Positions 50,625 through 61,183 are shown, counted from the stretch's first letter. The stretch is DNA of 64,000 nt from Corynebacterium rhinophilum (GCF_030227225.1 NZ_JASPHQ010000001.1:247712-311711); one strand, 5' to 3'. A program made the numbers and translations. Notes: a model not told the origin generated them from the sequence alone.

Positions 50625-52529
50625 GTGCGGCGCATTCGTGACGCCATAGTAGATACGCTGCGCACCTCATTGCAGGCGCGCGTTATCGGCATGATTGTGG
50701 TCGCCTCCTCGGTGGTCATGATCATCTTGGCCTATGCCTTGGTCTCCGTGCTGACCCAGCGGTTAGTATCCCAAAAAGAAGACGTGGCGCTGCAGGAACT
50801 CGAGCGCGCCCGCACGGCGGTGGAGCAGCAAATCGATGCCACCAGCTCGGCAAACTCGGTGCAGGTGCGCATCAATTCCGCGCGCGCTTCCTTGGATCAG
50901 CTCTCTGCACAACAAGGCGATGCGCAGGCCGTATATGAACCCGTCATCGTGGTGGAAAACCAAGATGGATCCATCACCACCTCGCCGGAGGATTTCCCGG
51001 TGCCGGAACAAATGCGGCAGATGGTGGGCCAGGACCAGATTGCGCAGCAGTATTACCCTGTCCCGCGCGGCAATGGCGATTACTATAATGCGCTCATGGT
51101 GGGCACTCCCACTGATGCAGAGATTCCGAATTTGCAGGTCTACCTGGCCCTTTCCATGGAGTCGGAAGAATCCACGATGGCGCTTATGCGCGGGTTGCTC
51201 TCTGCTGCCGGCGTGGTGGTCGTGGTCTTGTTGGTGGGCATTGCCTGGTTGGCTACCCAGCAGGTCATTACCCCGATTAAGTCCGCGTCCCGCATTGCCC
51301 AACGCCTAGCCGCGGGCCACCTTAAGGAGCGCATGGCCGTGGACCGGGACGATGAGATGGGCCGCCTTGCCGCTTCCTTTAATAATATGGCGGATAAATT
51401 GTCCTCCCAGATTGCGCAGCTGGAGGAATACGGCGATTTGCAGCGGCAATTCACGTCCGATGTCTCCCATGAGCTGCGCACCCCCATTACCACCGTGCGC
51501 ATGGCCGCAGACCTCATTGAATCCGAGGCCGATAGTCTGCCCGCGGGCGCCCAGCGCGCCTCCAAGCTCATGTCCAGGGAGCTGGACCGCTTCGAGGAAC
51601 TGCTCGCGGATCTGCTAGAAATTTCCCGCCACGATGCCGGCGTGGCGGATCTATCCACCACGGCCATCGACCTGCGCTCCTGCGTGGATGCTGCCTACCG
51701 CCAGGTCGAGCACCTGGCCCAAAAGCTCGACGTGGAGGTCGTTCGCAATATGCCGGACGAGCGGATTACCATCCAGGCCGATTCGCGCCGGATCGAGCGT
51801 ATCCTGCGCAACCTTTTAGCCAATGCTATCGACCACTCCGAGGGCAAACCCGTGGTGATCGATATTGCCACCACGGATAAGGCTGTCGGTGTGGCTGTTA
51901 CGGATCACGGCGTGGGCCTGAAACCCGGGCAGGAAGAACTAGTATTCAACCGTTTCTGGCGCGCGGATTCTTCCCGCAAGCGCCACTCCGGCGGCACCGG
52001 GCTAGGCCTTGCCATCGCCCGCGAGGATGCAGCCCTGCATGGCGGCACGCTCGATGCCTTTGGCGTATTCGGCTATGGTTCCCGTTTCCGCCTCATCATC
52101 CCGCGCGAGCCGAATACCGAGATTGGTGATGAGCCCATCTCCCGCGAGATTCCAGGTGCCCCAGGCACAGCTTCAGACTCTGGACACGCTGCGCTTTCCG
52201 ATGCCCCTGCTACCGCCGACCCCAGCGGCGCAACTGGCGCCGCGAATGCTAGTAACGCGGATATTAGTACCGAGGAAGCTGGGGAAGCGGAAGCTGATGC
52301 AACGGAGGATGGTGCAGCAGAAGATAAGGGCGGAGTGTCCGCTGGTGGGGCATCGCCAAGCAATAGCTCAGTGGTGGGCCGTGGAATTGGCATCGACGAT
52401 GACTCCGCCGACGCAGCCGAGTCAGATGGTGACGGCATCCTGTGGCCCTCAGAACGCGAGCACAATCGCGGGGCCGCGTCGCCAGAGAGGCGCTCTTATA
52501 AGGCGCCAGATTTTAAGGGGGATATATAA
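50625..52529 (+). CDS. mtrB: MtrB sensor histidine kinase with a long acidic C-terminal tail
   Basis: 634 residues. Two membrane segments (about 20-44 and 186-210) flank an extracellular sensor loop. HAMP (about 210-265) follows, then the phospho-acceptor His282 in 'FTSDVSHELRTPITTVR', the N box 'RILRNLLANAIDHSEG', and G boxes 'VTDHGVGLKPG' and 'GGTGLGLAIAREDAALHGG'. After the kinase ends near residue 495 there are about 140 residues rich in Ala, Asp, Glu, Ser and Gly with no domain pattern; C. glutamicum MtrB is about 500 residues. It senses envelope or osmotic state and phosphorylates MtrA. The stop abuts the lpqB start. Confidence 0.93.
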   Translation: MRRIRDAIVDTLRTSLQARVIGMIVVASSVVMIILAYALVSVLTQRLVSQKEDVALQELERARTAVEQQIDATSSANSVQVRINSARASLDQLSAQQGDAQAVYEPVIVVENQDGSITTSPEDFPVPEQMRQMVGQDQIAQQYYPVPRGNGDYYNALMVGTPTDAEIPNLQVYLALSMESEESTMALMRGLLSAAGVVVVVLLVGIAWLATQQVITPIKSASRIAQRLAAGHLKERMAVDRDDEMGRLAASFNNMADKLSSQIAQLEEYGDLQRQFTSDVSHELRTPITTVRMAADLIESEADSLPAGAQRASKLMSRELDRFEELLADLLEISRHDAGVADLSTTAIDLRSCVDAAYRQVEHLAQKLDVEVVRNMPDERITIQADSRRIERILRNLLANAIDHSEGKPVVIDIATTDKAVGVAVTDHGVGLKPGQEELVFNRFWRADSSRKRHSGGTGLGLAIAREDAALHGGTLDAFGVFGYGSRFRLIIPREPNTEIGDEPISREIPGAPGTASDSGHAALSDAPATADPSGATGAANASNADISTEEAGEAEADATEDGAAEDKGGVSAGGASPSNSSVVGRGIGIDDDSADAAESDGDGILWPSEREHNRGAASPERRSYKAPDFKGDI

Positions 52530-54275
52530 ATGAATTCGGTCGTACGCAACGGATTGTGGCGGCGGAGCACCGCAGTGGGCGCGGTGGCGGTGCTGTGCTT
52601 TGTTACCGGTTGCTCAACCTTGCCGCACGATACGAGCCCTCAGGTCGTAGGCACCTACCACAATCAGCCCGATGGCCCGGAAGAAGTCATTGCCCCAGAG
52701 GTGGGAGCAGACCCGGACCTTACCCTGCGCGATTTTTACCGCGCTGCGGCCGTTCCCACCAATGATCACGATGCGGCCCGTGGATTCCTCACGGAGACCG
52801 CCCGCGGGGCGTGGGATGCCTCGGGCGATGTCATGGTGGTCGATAGCCTGGATATTGTGACCGCGCCCGATAAGAAACAAAACACAGCGGAGGATGTGCG
52901 CTCATTTAATGTGCGGGGCACCATCATTGGACGGCTTAAATCCGGTGGGGCGTATGTGCCGGAAAATGAAGGCTACGAAGCTACCATCGATATGAAAATG
53001 GTGGATGACCAGTGGCTTATTAACGGGCTGCCGGCAGGATTGGTTATTGAGCGCAATGAGCTGCGCAATCATTACACCCCGCAATCGCTCTATTTTTATA
53101 AACAAACCGATGACGTCCTCGTCCCGGATCGCCGGTGGCTCTATAAAGGCAGCGAAGAATCCGAGTCCACGCTGATTACCCTCTTGATGGAAGGCCCATC
53201 CAGCAGCATCGCCCCGGCTACCCGCCGGGCAGCGGATGAAAAGGTCACCTTTGCTGGCTACGACAATGAAAACGGCTACCAGTTCGAGGGCTTGTCAGAT
53301 CTGGATGAAAATGACCGCACCCGCTTTGCCGCGCAATTGGTCTGGACGCTTTCCGATGCCGGGCATATCGGCCCCTTTAAGGTCAAGGCCGATGGCAGCA
53401 ACTTGGTGGAAGGCATGGATACAGTCAGCGTGGATGATTTTGCTGACTATAACCCCAAGATCAATAGCAATTCCCTGTCCACGCTGTACGCCTTGAACGA
53501 GGGCAACGTGCTGGAAGTCGATAGTGGGGTGGCCGAGCCGATCACTGGTGCCTTGGGCTCGAGCGGCAATGTGCAGTCAGTCGATGTCACCGAATCCGGC
53601 ATGATTGCGGCGGTCAGCCGGAAGTCTAGTGGTGACTTCAAGCTGCAGATGGGCGAAATCGGCTCGGTCATGCAGGACTCGGTCGACGGCAAGACGTTGG
53701 CGCGGCCCACCTTTGAATTCAACGGGCAAGCAGCCTGGACGGTGGTCGATGGTGACCGCATCGTGCGCGTCGTGCGCTCCAAGACTACCGGGCGGATTTC
53801 GGAATCCGAGGTCGATGCCCGCAGCATTGACGAGATCGAAGGCGAAATCTCCGTTATTCGCCTCTCCCATAGCGGTGCACGCGCGGCGATGATCATTGAT
53901 GGACACGTCTATATCGCCGCGGTGGCCCAATCCAGCAGCGGCGAGAAGCGCATTGTTAATGCCCGCGAGGTGGGTCCAGAGGTTTCCGGATCGGCATTAT
54001 CGCTGGATTGGAATAATGATGGCTCGCTCATCGTGGGTACGTCCTCTGGGCAGTCGCCGGTATGGCGCATCGAGCAGGATGGTTCTTCGGCTTCTACCAT
54101 GCCGACGGGTAATATCACCGCCCCGGTAGTCGCAGTGGCGACCTCGCCGTCAAAGCTTTATATAACGGATTCCCATGCCATGTTGGAACTTCCCGCCACG
54201 GTTGTCGATGAGGTGAACTGGCGCGAGGTGCCTGGCCTGCAGGGTCGGCGTTCTTCGCCTATCGTGTCCGATTAG
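52530..54275 (+). CDS. lpqB: LpqB lipoprotein, partner of MtrAB
   Basis: 581 residues. Lipoprotein signal with lipobox 'FVTGC' (Cys29). A GerMN-like domain follows (about 60-330: 'FYRAAAVPTNDHDAARGFLT', 'LVPDRRWLYKGSEESE'), then a beta-propeller-like C-terminal half with repeated 'Ser-Gly-x-hydrophobic' blades. LpqB interacts with MtrB and modulates its activity. The gene starts with the base after the mtrB stop, so the three are one operon. Family length and order match. Confidence 0.92.
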   Translation: MNSVVRNGLWRRSTAVGAVAVLCFVTGCSTLPHDTSPQVVGTYHNQPDGPEEVIAPEVGADPDLTLRDFYRAAAVPTNDHDAARGFLTETARGAWDASGDVMVVDSLDIVTAPDKKQNTAEDVRSFNVRGTIIGRLKSGGAYVPENEGYEATIDMKMVDDQWLINGLPAGLVIERNELRNHYTPQSLYFYKQTDDVLVPDRRWLYKGSEESESTLITLLMEGPSSSIAPATRRAADEKVTFAGYDNENGYQFEGLSDLDENDRTRFAAQLVWTLSDAGHIGPFKVKADGSNLVEGMDTVSVDDFADYNPKINSNSLSTLYALNEGNVLEVDSGVAEPITGALGSSGNVQSVDVTESGMIAAVSRKSSGDFKLQMGEIGSVMQDSVDGKTLARPTFEFNGQAAWTVVDGDRIVRVVRSKTTGRISESEVDARSIDEIEGEISVIRLSHSGARAAMIIDGHVYIAAVAQSSSGEKRIVNAREVGPEVSGSALSLDWNNDGSLIVGTSSGQSPVWRIEQDGSSASTMPTGNITAPVVAVATSPSKLYITDSHAMLELPATVVDEVNWREVPGLQGRRSSPIVSD

Positions 54276-54282
54276 AAGGCGG

Positions 54283-54972
54283 TTGCGCTCTAGGTGGCGC
54301 CGCCGCAAAGGCCTTTCGGGGGAGATGGGGCGGTGGCGCGCAGTGAGCCTGCGAGAACTGATTTTTCCGCGTGCGTGTGCGGGGTGCCGCGCGCCCGGAC
54401 ATGTCTTGTGCCCGCAGTGCCGGGAGCACCTGCGCCAGCCTCCTTACCTGGTAAGCCGCCCGCGGCTTTTGGGAGCACCGGTATTTGCCCTAGGGCCCTA
54501 TTCCGATATTCGCCGCAATATCATCATCAGCATGAAGGAACAGGGCAATAGGGAGGTGCGCGATTATATCGGTGCGGTGGTGGCCGCGGGCGTGGCGCAC
54601 TTGGCTGCCCGCGGCGAGATTCCCCGCGAGCTGTGCCTAGTGCCGGCACCTACTCGTCGCCGCTCTGCGCGCAGGCGCGGCGGCGATCCCGTGACGGCCG
54701 TGTGCCAGGGTGCGGCGCGCCGGCAACGGTCCCTGCAGGTGCGGGAGGCGCTTATCATGGGCGCGAATACCGAGGATCAATCTGAGCTCAATGCGCAGGA
54801 TAGATGGGCGAATCTACAGGGGCGAGTGGGGGTTTGCGCCCCAGTGAACGGTAAGCCGGCGCTGCTTGTCGATGACGTTATAACCACCGGCGCCACCCTT
54901 GCGGCCAGTATGGCGGCCCTACGCGCCGCCGGCGCCACAGTCTATGGGGCATTGGCCTTCGCAGATGCTTAA
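54283..54972 (+). CDS. ComF-family phosphoribosyltransferase-like protein
   Basis: 229 residues from TTG 54283 (AAGG five bases upstream); ATG 54325 and GTG 54343 are alternatives. An N-terminal zinc finger 'CAGCRAPGHVLCPQC' (CX2C...CX2C) precedes a phosphoribosyltransferase fold with the PRPP loop 'ALLVDDVITTGATLAAS'. ComF proteins act in DNA uptake or recombination; the function in non-competent actinobacteria is unclear. It follows lpqB by seven bp and precedes hpf, as in mycobacteria (Rv3242c). Confidence 0.88.
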   Translation: MRSRWRRRKGLSGEMGRWRAVSLRELIFPRACAGCRAPGHVLCPQCREHLRQPPYLVSRPRLLGAPVFALGPYSDIRRNIIISMKEQGNREVRDYIGAVVAAGVAHLAARGEIPRELCLVPAPTRRRSARRRGGDPVTAVCQGAARRQRSLQVREALIMGANTEDQSELNAQDRWANLQGRVGVCAPVNGKPALLVDDVITTGATLAASMAALRAAGATVYGALAFADA

Positions 54973-55108
54973 GGTACATCACACAGTAGGGTGCACGGTG
55001 TTACCCCCTAATGCCATCAGGTCATAACCACTGGTATTATTAAAGGTGTCACAGAGGAACAGTTACTGTGATTGTTTCTAGTCCCCACTACCAAAGGGAG
55101 GCATCTCA

Positions 55109-55753
55109 ATGTCCCAGCCAAATAATGCTCAGGTAACGATTACGGGCCGTAACGTTGAAGTTCCGGAACACTTCCAAGAGCGCGTCAATGAAAAGCTGGC
55201 CAAGATTGAACGCCTTGATCCCACATTGACCTTCTTCCACGTGGAGTTGCAGCACGAGCCAAACCCACGCCGCGAAGCAGAGTCCGACCGCATCCAGATC
55301 ACTGCGACCGGTAAAGGCCACATCGCCCGCGCAGAGGCTAAGGAAGACTCCTTCTACGCAGCGCTGGAAACCGCGATGGGGAAGATGGAACGCTCCCTGC
55401 GCAAGGTGAAGGTGCGCCGTGAATACGTCAAGGGCGGCCACCGCGCACAGAAGGGCACCGGCGAAATCGCCGCCGAGATGGTTGCGGAGGCAGAAGCACA
55501 GCGCGCCAAGGAAGAGCGCTTGGTTGATCCTTATGCCGAGACCGTCGAGGATGTTCGCCCCGGCCAGATCGTGCGCACCAAGGAACACCCGGCCACCCCG
55601 ATGAGCGTGGACGATGCCTTGAGTGAGATGGAGCTGGTTGGTCACGATTTCTTCCTCTTTGTCAATGAGGAAAACAACAAGCCATCCGTGGTCTACCGCC
55701 GCCACGCTTTCGACTACGGCATCATCTCCTTGTCTGAGGATGCAGAGGGCTAG
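55109..55753 (+). CDS. hpf: Long-form ribosome hibernation promoting factor
   Basis: 214 residues. Residues 1-105 are the ribosome-binding HPF/YfiA domain ('VTITGRNVEVPEHFQERVNEKL', 'EAKEDSFYAALETAMGKMERSL'). A linker and the C-terminal dimerisation domain (about 155-214, 'ATPMSVDDALSEMELVGHDFFLFVN') follow. The long form dimerises 70S ribosomes in stationary phase. AAAGGGAGG precedes ATG 55109. The 136-bp upstream gap contains the inverted repeat TCACAG (55049-55054) / CTGTGA (55066-55071). Confidence 0.94.
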   Translation: MSQPNNAQVTITGRNVEVPEHFQERVNEKLAKIERLDPTLTFFHVELQHEPNPRREAESDRIQITATGKGHIARAEAKEDSFYAALETAMGKMERSLRKVKVRREYVKGGHRAQKGTGEIAAEMVAEAEAQRAKEERLVDPYAETVEDVRPGQIVRTKEHPATPMSVDDALSEMELVGHDFFLFVNEENNKPSVVYRRHAFDYGIISLSEDAEG

Positions 55754-55790
55754 AGCCTCCGGCGCCCGCCTAGAGCGCTAAACCTCTTTA

Positions 55791-55843
55791 TTCCCCCTTC
55801 CTACCAATCGGGCTATTGCTCGATGAGGTGGGGAAGGGGGATT
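55791..55843 (+). terminator. Intrinsic terminator after hpf
   Basis: TCCCCCTTCC (55792-55801) pairs with GGAAGGGGGA (55832-55841) followed by TTT. The remaining 147 bp before secA contain its promoter region without a standout motif. Confidence 0.75.
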
Positions 55844-55990
55844 TGTCATGCTGTGAGTTATCTGTTTTCTTAGTGCTCTTAGTGTGAAATCACTATCGTT
55901 TAAGGGCGGGTAGAACGCGACAAGGCCAGCAGCGTGAGTACAATTGCGGGAAGTTAACGAATGTGTCGCGATAAGAAGGACTAACGAATA

Positions 55991-58576
55991 GTGTTTGGAC
56001 TTTCCAAGCTGCTGCGCGCGGGCGAGGGCCGTACGGTCAAGCGCCTGGGCAAGATTGCAGACGATGTAATTGCACTCGAGGATCAGTACGCGGAGCTTTC
56101 GGACGATGAGCTAAAGGCCAAGACTGACGAGTTCAAAACTCGCCTCAAGGATGGCGAAGAAAAGAACGACATCTTGCTCGATGCTTTTGCTACCGTCCGC
56201 GAAGCCGCTTGGCGCGTCCTAGGGCAAAAGCACTACCCCGTGCAGATCATGGGCGGCGCCGCCCTGCACTTTGGCAATGTTGCAGAGATGCGTACCGGTG
56301 AGGGTAAGACCCTGACCTCCTTGTTGCCCGCTTACCTCAACGCTTTGGAGGGCGAGGGCGTACACATTGTCACGGTCAATGACTACTTGGCCAAGCGCGA
56401 CGCCGAGATGATGGGTCGTGTGCACCGCTGGTTGGGCCTTTCCGTGGGCGTAATCTTGGCAGAAATGCGCCCGCAAGAGCGCAAGGAAGCCTATGACTGC
56501 GACATCACCTACGGCACCAATAATGAGCTGGGCTTTGATTACCTACGCGATAACATGGTGCGCACCCTTAATGATGTAGTTCAGCGCGGACACAATTTCT
56601 GCATCGTGGATGAGGTGGACTCGATTCTTATCGATGAAGCCCGTACCCCACTCATCATCTCCGGCCCGGTTGATGGCTCCTCCCAGTTCTACGGCGTCTT
56701 TGCCCAGCTGGCGCCGCGCATGCGCGAGGGCATCCACTACGAAGTGGACCACAAAAAGCGCACCATCGGCGTCTTGGAAGAGGGCGTGGAATACGTCGAA
56801 GATCAGCTCGGCATTGATAACCTCTACGCGCCGGAGCACTCCCAGTTGGTTTCCTACCTCAATAACGCGTTGAAGGCCAAGGAGCTCTTTACCCGCGATA
56901 AGGACTACATCGTTCGCAACGGCGAAGTGATGATCGTGGATGGCTTTACCGGCCGCGTTTTGGCAGGACGTCGCTATAACGAAGGCATGCACCAGGCCAT
57001 TGAGGCCAAGGAGCAGGTGGAGATCAAAAACGAAAACCAGACGCTGGCGACGGTTACCCTTCAGAACTTCTTCCGTCTCTATGAAAAAATTTCCGGCATG
57101 ACCGGTACCGCGGAAACGGAAGCCGCGGAGCTGCATTCCATCTATGGGCTGGATGTGGTTCCTATTCCTACCAATAAGCCGAACCAGCGCACCGACCACT
57201 CGGACCGCATTTACAAGACGCAAGAGGCAAAATTTGCCGCGGTGGTTGATGATATTGCAGAGCACGTTGAAAACGGCCAGCCGGTCTTGGTTGGTACCAC
57301 CTCTGTGGAGCGCTCCGAATACTTGTCGCAGTTGCTTAGCAAGCGCGGCGTGCAGCACAACGTGCTCAACGCCAAGCACCACGAAGAAGAGGGCCAGATC
57401 ATTGCCCGTGCGGGCCGCCCCGGCACCGTGACCGTGGCAACCAACATGGCCGGTCGTGGTACCGATATCGTGCTCGGCGGTAACCCGGAAGTCATTCTCG
57501 ATGAGAAGCTGCGCGAACGCGGCCTCGACCCCTTTGAGGATGAGGAAAAGTACCAGGAGGCCTGGGAAGCCGAGATCGACGGTGAGAAAGAGCGCTCGAA
57601 GCGCTTGGGTGATGAGGTGCGCGAATCGGGCGGGCTCTATGTCTTGGGCACCGAGCGCCACGAGTCTCGCCGCATTGATAACCAGCTGCGCGGCCGTACC
57701 GGCCGTCAGGGTGACCCGGGCGAGACCCGCTTCTACCTGTCCATGCGCGATGAGTTGATGGTGCGGTTCGTCGGCCAGTCTATGGAGCACATGATGAACC
57801 GCCTCAACGTGCCTGATGATGTCCCCATCGAGGCCAAGATGGTCTCGAACTCCATTAAGGGCGCCCAGGCGCAGGTGGAGAATCAAAACTTCGAGATGCG
57901 CAAGAACGTGTTGAAGTACGATGAGGTGCTCAATGAGCAGCGCAAGGTGGTCTACTCCACGCGCTATTCCATCCTCGATGCCGATGACATCAAGGACGAT
58001 ATCCGCACCATGATCGATGACACGGTCTCTGCCTACGTCGCGGGTGCTACCGCCACCGGTTATGTCGAAGACTGGAACCTCGAGGAACTCTGGAACGCCC
58101 TTGAGGCGCTCTACGGCCCCACGATGTCCCCGGAGGAACTCGTGGAAGGCTCCGAGTACGGTTCCCCAGGCGAGCTCACTGCGGAGCAGCTGCGCTATGC
58201 CCTCGTCACCGACGCGAACCAGGAGTACGACAAGCTGGAGGAAGCCGTTTCTGCCATCGGCGGCGACAAGCAGATGCGCAATACCGAGCGCATGGTGATT
58301 CTGCCGATTATTGACCAGAAGTGGCGCGAGCACCTCTATGAGATGGACTACCTCAAGGAGGGCATCGGCCTGCGCGCGATGGCGCAGCGCGACCCGCTGG
58401 TGGAATACCAGAAGGAGGGTGGCGATATGTTCAATGCCATGAATGAAGGCGTGAAGGAAGAAACCGTGCGCCAGTTGTTTATGCTGCGCAAGCAGTTCAA
58501 GCAGCAGGAAGAAAACCAAGAATCCGGCGGTGACTCGGGCTCTGGTCCTGCAGGCCAAGAAACCGTAGAGGCATAA
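55991..58576 (+). CDS. secA: Preprotein translocase ATPase SecA (SecA1)
   Basis: 861 residues from GTG 55991 ([20 protein letters not shown]), with GAAGGA ten bases upstream. Walker A '[20 protein letters not shown]', DEAD motif '[19 protein letters not shown]', preprotein cross-linking domain (about 225-375), helicase motif VI '[13 protein letters not shown]' and '[13 protein letters not shown]'. The helical scaffold/wing region ends in a Gln/Gly-rich tail ([14 protein letters not shown]) without the Cys zinc motif found in many SecAs. It drives export through SecYEG and is essential. Confidence 0.96.
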   Translation: MFGLSKLLRAGEGRTVKRLGKIADDVIALEDQYAELSDDELKAKTDEFKTRLKDGEEKNDILLDAFATVREAAWRVLGQKHYPVQIMGGAALHFGNVAEMRTGEGKTLTSLLPAYLNALEGEGVHIVTVNDYLAKRDAEMMGRVHRWLGLSVGVILAEMRPQERKEAYDCDITYGTNNELGFDYLRDNMVRTLNDVVQRGHNFCIVDEVDSILIDEARTPLIISGPVDGSSQFYGVFAQLAPRMREGIHYEVDHKKRTIGVLEEGVEYVEDQLGIDNLYAPEHSQLVSYLNNALKAKELFTRDKDYIVRNGEVMIVDGFTGRVLAGRRYNEGMHQAIEAKEQVEIKNENQTLATVTLQNFFRLYEKISGMTGTAETEAAELHSIYGLDVVPIPTNKPNQRTDHSDRIYKTQEAKFAAVVDDIAEHVENGQPVLVGTTSVERSEYLSQLLSKRGVQHNVLNAKHHEEEGQIIARAGRPGTVTVATNMAGRGTDIVLGGNPEVILDEKLRERGLDPFEDEEKYQEAWEAEIDGEKERSKRLGDEVRESGGLYVLGTERHESRRIDNQLRGRTGRQGDPGETRFYLSMRDELMVRFVGQSMEHMMNRLNVPDDVPIEAKMVSNSIKGAQAQVENQNFEMRKNVLKYDEVLNEQRKVVYSTRYSILDADDIKDDIRTMIDDTVSAYVAGATATGYVEDWNLEELWNALEALYGPTMSPEELVEGSEYGSPGELTAEQLRYALVTDANQEYDKLEEAVSAIGGDKQMRNTERMVILPIIDQKWREHLYEMDYLKEGIGLRAMAQRDPLVEYQKEGGDMFNAMNEGVKEETVRQLFMLRKQFKQQEENQESGGDSGSGPAGQETVEA

Positions 58577-58593
58577 AATCTCCGCGCTCTTTT

Positions 58594-58657
58594 GCACCCC
58601 TTCCTCTTCCTCCCCGCCCTCGCGCGGTGGGGAAGCGGGAGGGGCGCTGTTAGTTTT
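58594..58657 (+). terminator. Intrinsic terminator after secA
   Basis: GCACCCC...CCTCCCCGCC pairs imperfectly with GGTGGGGAAGCGGGAGGGGCGC, then TGTTAGTTTT. It also separates the convergent DUF6459-like gene. Confidence 0.65.
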
Positions 58658-59039
58658 AGAGCAGCCGAAACGAGCGTAGCCCTTGGTCCGTGGCGGAGCC
58701 GGTAAAGGCGTGACGGTGCGTGCCGATGACCGCGGAACCGAAGTATTCGCCATTAGGCCGCGCGTGCAGGCTGGTAAGGCGCAGGGTATCGGTGTCGTAG
58801 GGGCTTTTTCGCCGGTGTACCCAAGAGCCGATATGCAGGCGGATGGAATCCGAAAAGCGCGGAGAATTAAGGTGTGCCAGCGGGCGGTAGCCGGCGGCGA
58901 CCTCAAGGATAAAGACGACCGAGGCTTGGATATGGTGCTGAGCGGCTACCTCTGCCGTCGTGGGCAGACGGCCGTAATGGATGCGGTGCGGGGCGATGTA
59001 TAGCTTGAGATGAGAGTAGCCGGGAATGGGCTCATACAT
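58656..59039 (-). CDS. Rv3235-like (DUF6459) small protein
   Basis: 127 residues. The segment 'ASVVFILEVAAGYRPLAHLNSPRFSDSIRLHI' matches the conserved helix (LE-x-x-x-G-x-RPL-x-x-L) of the actinobacterial Rv3235/DUF6459 family. 'RLTSLHARPNGEYFGSAVIG' forms the beta part. The gene's position near secA is conserved in mycobacteria. No function is known. It is convergent with secA. Confidence 0.7.
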   Translation of the reverse strand: MYEPIPGYSHLKLYIAPHRIHYGRLPTTAEVAAQHHIQASVVFILEVAAGYRPLAHLNSPRFSDSIRLHIGSWVHRRKSPYDTDTLRLTSLHARPNGEYFGSAVIGTHRHAFTGSATDQGLRSFRLL

Positions 59040-59216
59040 GGTGAAATGAGTGCTCCTGCAAAAAGGGCAGGGAGGCGAACGCGTGATAATTATCTCATGG
59101 GGGCGCTGCGCGCGCTATTTCTGGCAGTTTCCTGTATGAGGCGGGCGAGAATATAAGCGCAGTTCGCTATACTTTCGGGAGTTACAAAGTATTCGTGTAC
59201 TGAAGGATTAAAAATT

Positions 59217-59627
59217 ATGCGTGGTCTCATCATTGACTATGTCGGCGTCCTCGATGGCGCTGAAGAGGACAATCGCCGCTGGAAGGCTCTGCTGTCTGCG
59301 GCGAAGGCAAATGGTGCCGCAACCGCTATTCTGTCTAATGACCCGGGTGGTTCCGGAGCCGAGCACATTCGCGAGTGGGATTATCGCGGCAACGTTGATG
59401 CCGTGGTGTTGTCTGGAGAAATCGGGGCGGAAAAGCCGGAGGTTGCGGCCTTCCAAGCGGCTGCCGATGCCCTCGAGCTGCCCTTGAGCGATTGCGTCAT
59501 GGTCGATGATTCGATCCTTAACGTGCGCGCCGCCGTCGATGCCGGAATGATCGGTTTCTTGTACACCAGCTTCGACCGCGTTTCTGTAGAAATTCAAGCC
59601 GTATTCGATATTGAAGGGGAATTTTAG
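59217..59627 (+). CDS. HAD-superfamily hydrolase, small
   Basis: 136 residues, shorter than typical HADs and without an obvious cap. Motif I is 'LIIDYVGVLDG' (nucleophile Asp7; the usual second Asp is absent, as in some D-x-x-G members). Motif II Ser in 'AILSNDPGG', motif III Lys in 'IGAEKPEVAAF', motif IV 'CVMVDDSILNV'. Phosphatase activity is possible but the missing Asp+2 acid makes it uncertain. GAAGGA lies before ATG 59217. Its stop overlaps the next start (TAGTG), so the two are coupled. Confidence 0.82.
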   Translation: MRGLIIDYVGVLDGAEEDNRRWKALLSAAKANGAATAILSNDPGGSGAEHIREWDYRGNVDAVVLSGEIGAEKPEVAAFQAAADALELPLSDCVMVDDSILNVRAAVDAGMIGFLYTSFDRVSVEIQAVFDIEGEF

Positions 59628-60142
59628 TGGCTGAAGCCCGCGTCTATATTCCGGCGACCTATGCCATGCTGGCGGAGCTCGCAGAAACCGGAACGCTCGC
59701 GGCGCGTTCCGGTTGGGGTTTCATGGTTACCCCGGCTCTGCGGGATTTTTATACCGCAGGCGATGAAGAAGAGATCGCCTACTCCGCCTTCCTTGAGGCC
59801 TCTATGGCCTCGCTGCGCCTGTTGACCATTGGGGACGAGGAGAAGTTCCCGCACCGGCGCGTGGTCATTTCCATCGACGTTGACGACACTGCAGTCACCC
59901 CGCGCCCAGATATGGGTGAGCCGGTGGTAGAGCTCCAGCCAGCGCAGTTTGGCACCGATAACCTCGCCGCCATTCACGTGGATATTGAAGAATCCGAAGA
60001 GGCAACCGCCAAGGCCATCGAAGCCATCGATTCCGCGGACCTGGGCGATGAGGATGCGGAGCTCGCGGTGGGTGATGCCCTGGATAACTTCATGGCCTTC
60101 TACCACCCAACGGAGCTGCCGTTCCTCGTGGAATTGCTCTAA
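59627..60142 (+). CDS. DUF6912-like conserved actinobacterial protein
   Basis: 171 residues from GTG 59627. 'ARVYIPATYAMLAELAETGTL', 'GFMVTPALRDFYTAGDEEEIAYSAFLEASMASLRLL' and 'RRVVISIDVD' match the conserved actinobacterial family DUF6912. It has no recognisable catalytic motif. The overlap with the HAD gene suggests joint function. It is convergent with rsgA, six bp apart. Confidence 0.75.
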   Translation: MAEARVYIPATYAMLAELAETGTLAARSGWGFMVTPALRDFYTAGDEEEIAYSAFLEASMASLRLLTIGDEEKFPHRRVVISIDVDDTAVTPRPDMGEPVVELQPAQFGTDNLAAIHVDIEESEEATAKAIEAIDSADLGDEDAELAVGDALDNFMAFYHPTELPFLVELL

Positions 60143-60148
60143 GCCGCG

Positions 60149-61183
60149 CTAATTTTCCCACTCCACGTTGGTGCGCAGGGCTTGTAGTAGCCCGCGTACC
60201 GCATCGCGGCGGCGGGCGGTAGCGGTGCCCTCGGGAATGACCTCTGGATCATCGAGCCCGCATTCAGGATCCGCCGGTGGCCCAGCGTGCGTACAGCCGC
60301 GCGGGCACTCCTCAATAGCCGCGGCGAGGTCCTCGAAAACGCCAAGGACGGTATCCGCGTCCACATGCGCCAGCCCGAAGGAGCGAATGCCCGGCGTATC
60401 GATGATCCAGCCGCCCTGAGATTCGGTTCCTGGAGCGTCGGTGGGCAAGGGGAGGGCCACCGATTGCGTCGAGGTATGCCGGCCCTTGCCGATGCCCGAT
60501 ACTTCCCCCGTTTCCCTTTCTGCATCTGGAACTAGCCGGTTGACCAGCGTGGACTTGCCCACCCCGGAATGCCCGATGAGCGCGGTAATATGGCCATCTA
60601 CCTGCGCGCGCACGGCATCTAGGCCATCCTCGACTCCGGCTTCGACTACCGTGACATCTAGGTCGGCGAATTCTTCTGCAAACGGCGTTGGATCTGCGAG
60701 ATCCGTCTTGGTCAGGCACAAGATGGGGTGGAGGTTGCCCACGAACGCGGCAATCAAGGCGCGCTCGACAAAGCCGGATCGCGGGGGAGGGTCTGCCACG
60801 GCGGAAACGATCAGCAATTGATCGGCATTGGCCACCACGATGCGCTCATACGGATCCGTGTCATCGGCGGTGCGGCGCAGCACGGAGGTGCGATCCGCCA
60901 GCTTGACGATGCGCGCCAGCGTGTCCTTGGCACCAGAGGTATCACCAACCACGCCGACGCGGTCACCGACCTCGATGGCGGTGCGGCCCAGCTCGCGGGC
61001 GCGCATGGCGGTGACTTGGGGGCCATCGTCAAGCGCAACGCCCCACCGCCCGCGGTCCTTGGTGATTACCATGCCGTATTTGGCATTTTTGTGCTTGGGC
61101 CGATCCTTGGTGCGCGGGCGCGAGCCCTTGCCGGGGCGCACGCGCACATCAGATTCATCAAAGGAACCGAAACGTCTAGCCAT
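60149..61183 (-). CDS. rsgA: Ribosome small-subunit-dependent GTPase RsgA
   Basis: 344 residues from ATG 61183 ([20 protein letters not shown]); the upstream open frame lies inside aroA. An OB-fold domain (about 40-110) precedes a circularly permuted GTPase with order G4-G5-G1-G3: 'CLTKTDL', '[15 protein letters not shown]', '[13 protein letters not shown]'. A C-terminal zinc region '[18 protein letters not shown]' follows. It assists late 30S maturation. The start overlaps the aroA stop by eight bp, so the two are cotranscribed. Confidence 0.93.
   Translation of the reverse strand: MARRFGSFDESDVRVRPGKGSRPRTKDRPKHKNAKYGMVITKDRGRWGVALDDGPQVTAMRARELGRTAIEVGDRVGVVGDTSGAKDTLARIVKLADRTSVLRRTADDTDPYERIVVANADQLLIVSAVADPPPRSGFVERALIAAFVGNLHPILCLTKTDLADPTPFAEEFADLDVTVVEAGVEDGLDAVRAQVDGHITALIGHSGVGKSTLVNRLVPDAERETGEVSGIGKGRHTSTQSVALPLPTDAPGTESQGGWIIDTPGIRSFGLAHVDADTVLGVFEDLAAAIEECPRGCTHAGPPADPECGLDDPEVIPEGTATARRRDAVRGLLQALRTNVEWEN

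Noticed and set aside
55049..55071. GlxR (CRP-type) site upstream of hpf
   Set aside because: The half sites are in the order TCACA...TGTGA with 11 bases between, the reverse of the TGTGA-N6-TCACA operator.
56543..58906. 787-codon open frame on the minus strand opposite secA
   Set aside because: It mirrors the secA codon pattern, lacks a ribosome-binding site and any domain, and is a typical GC-rich shadow frame.
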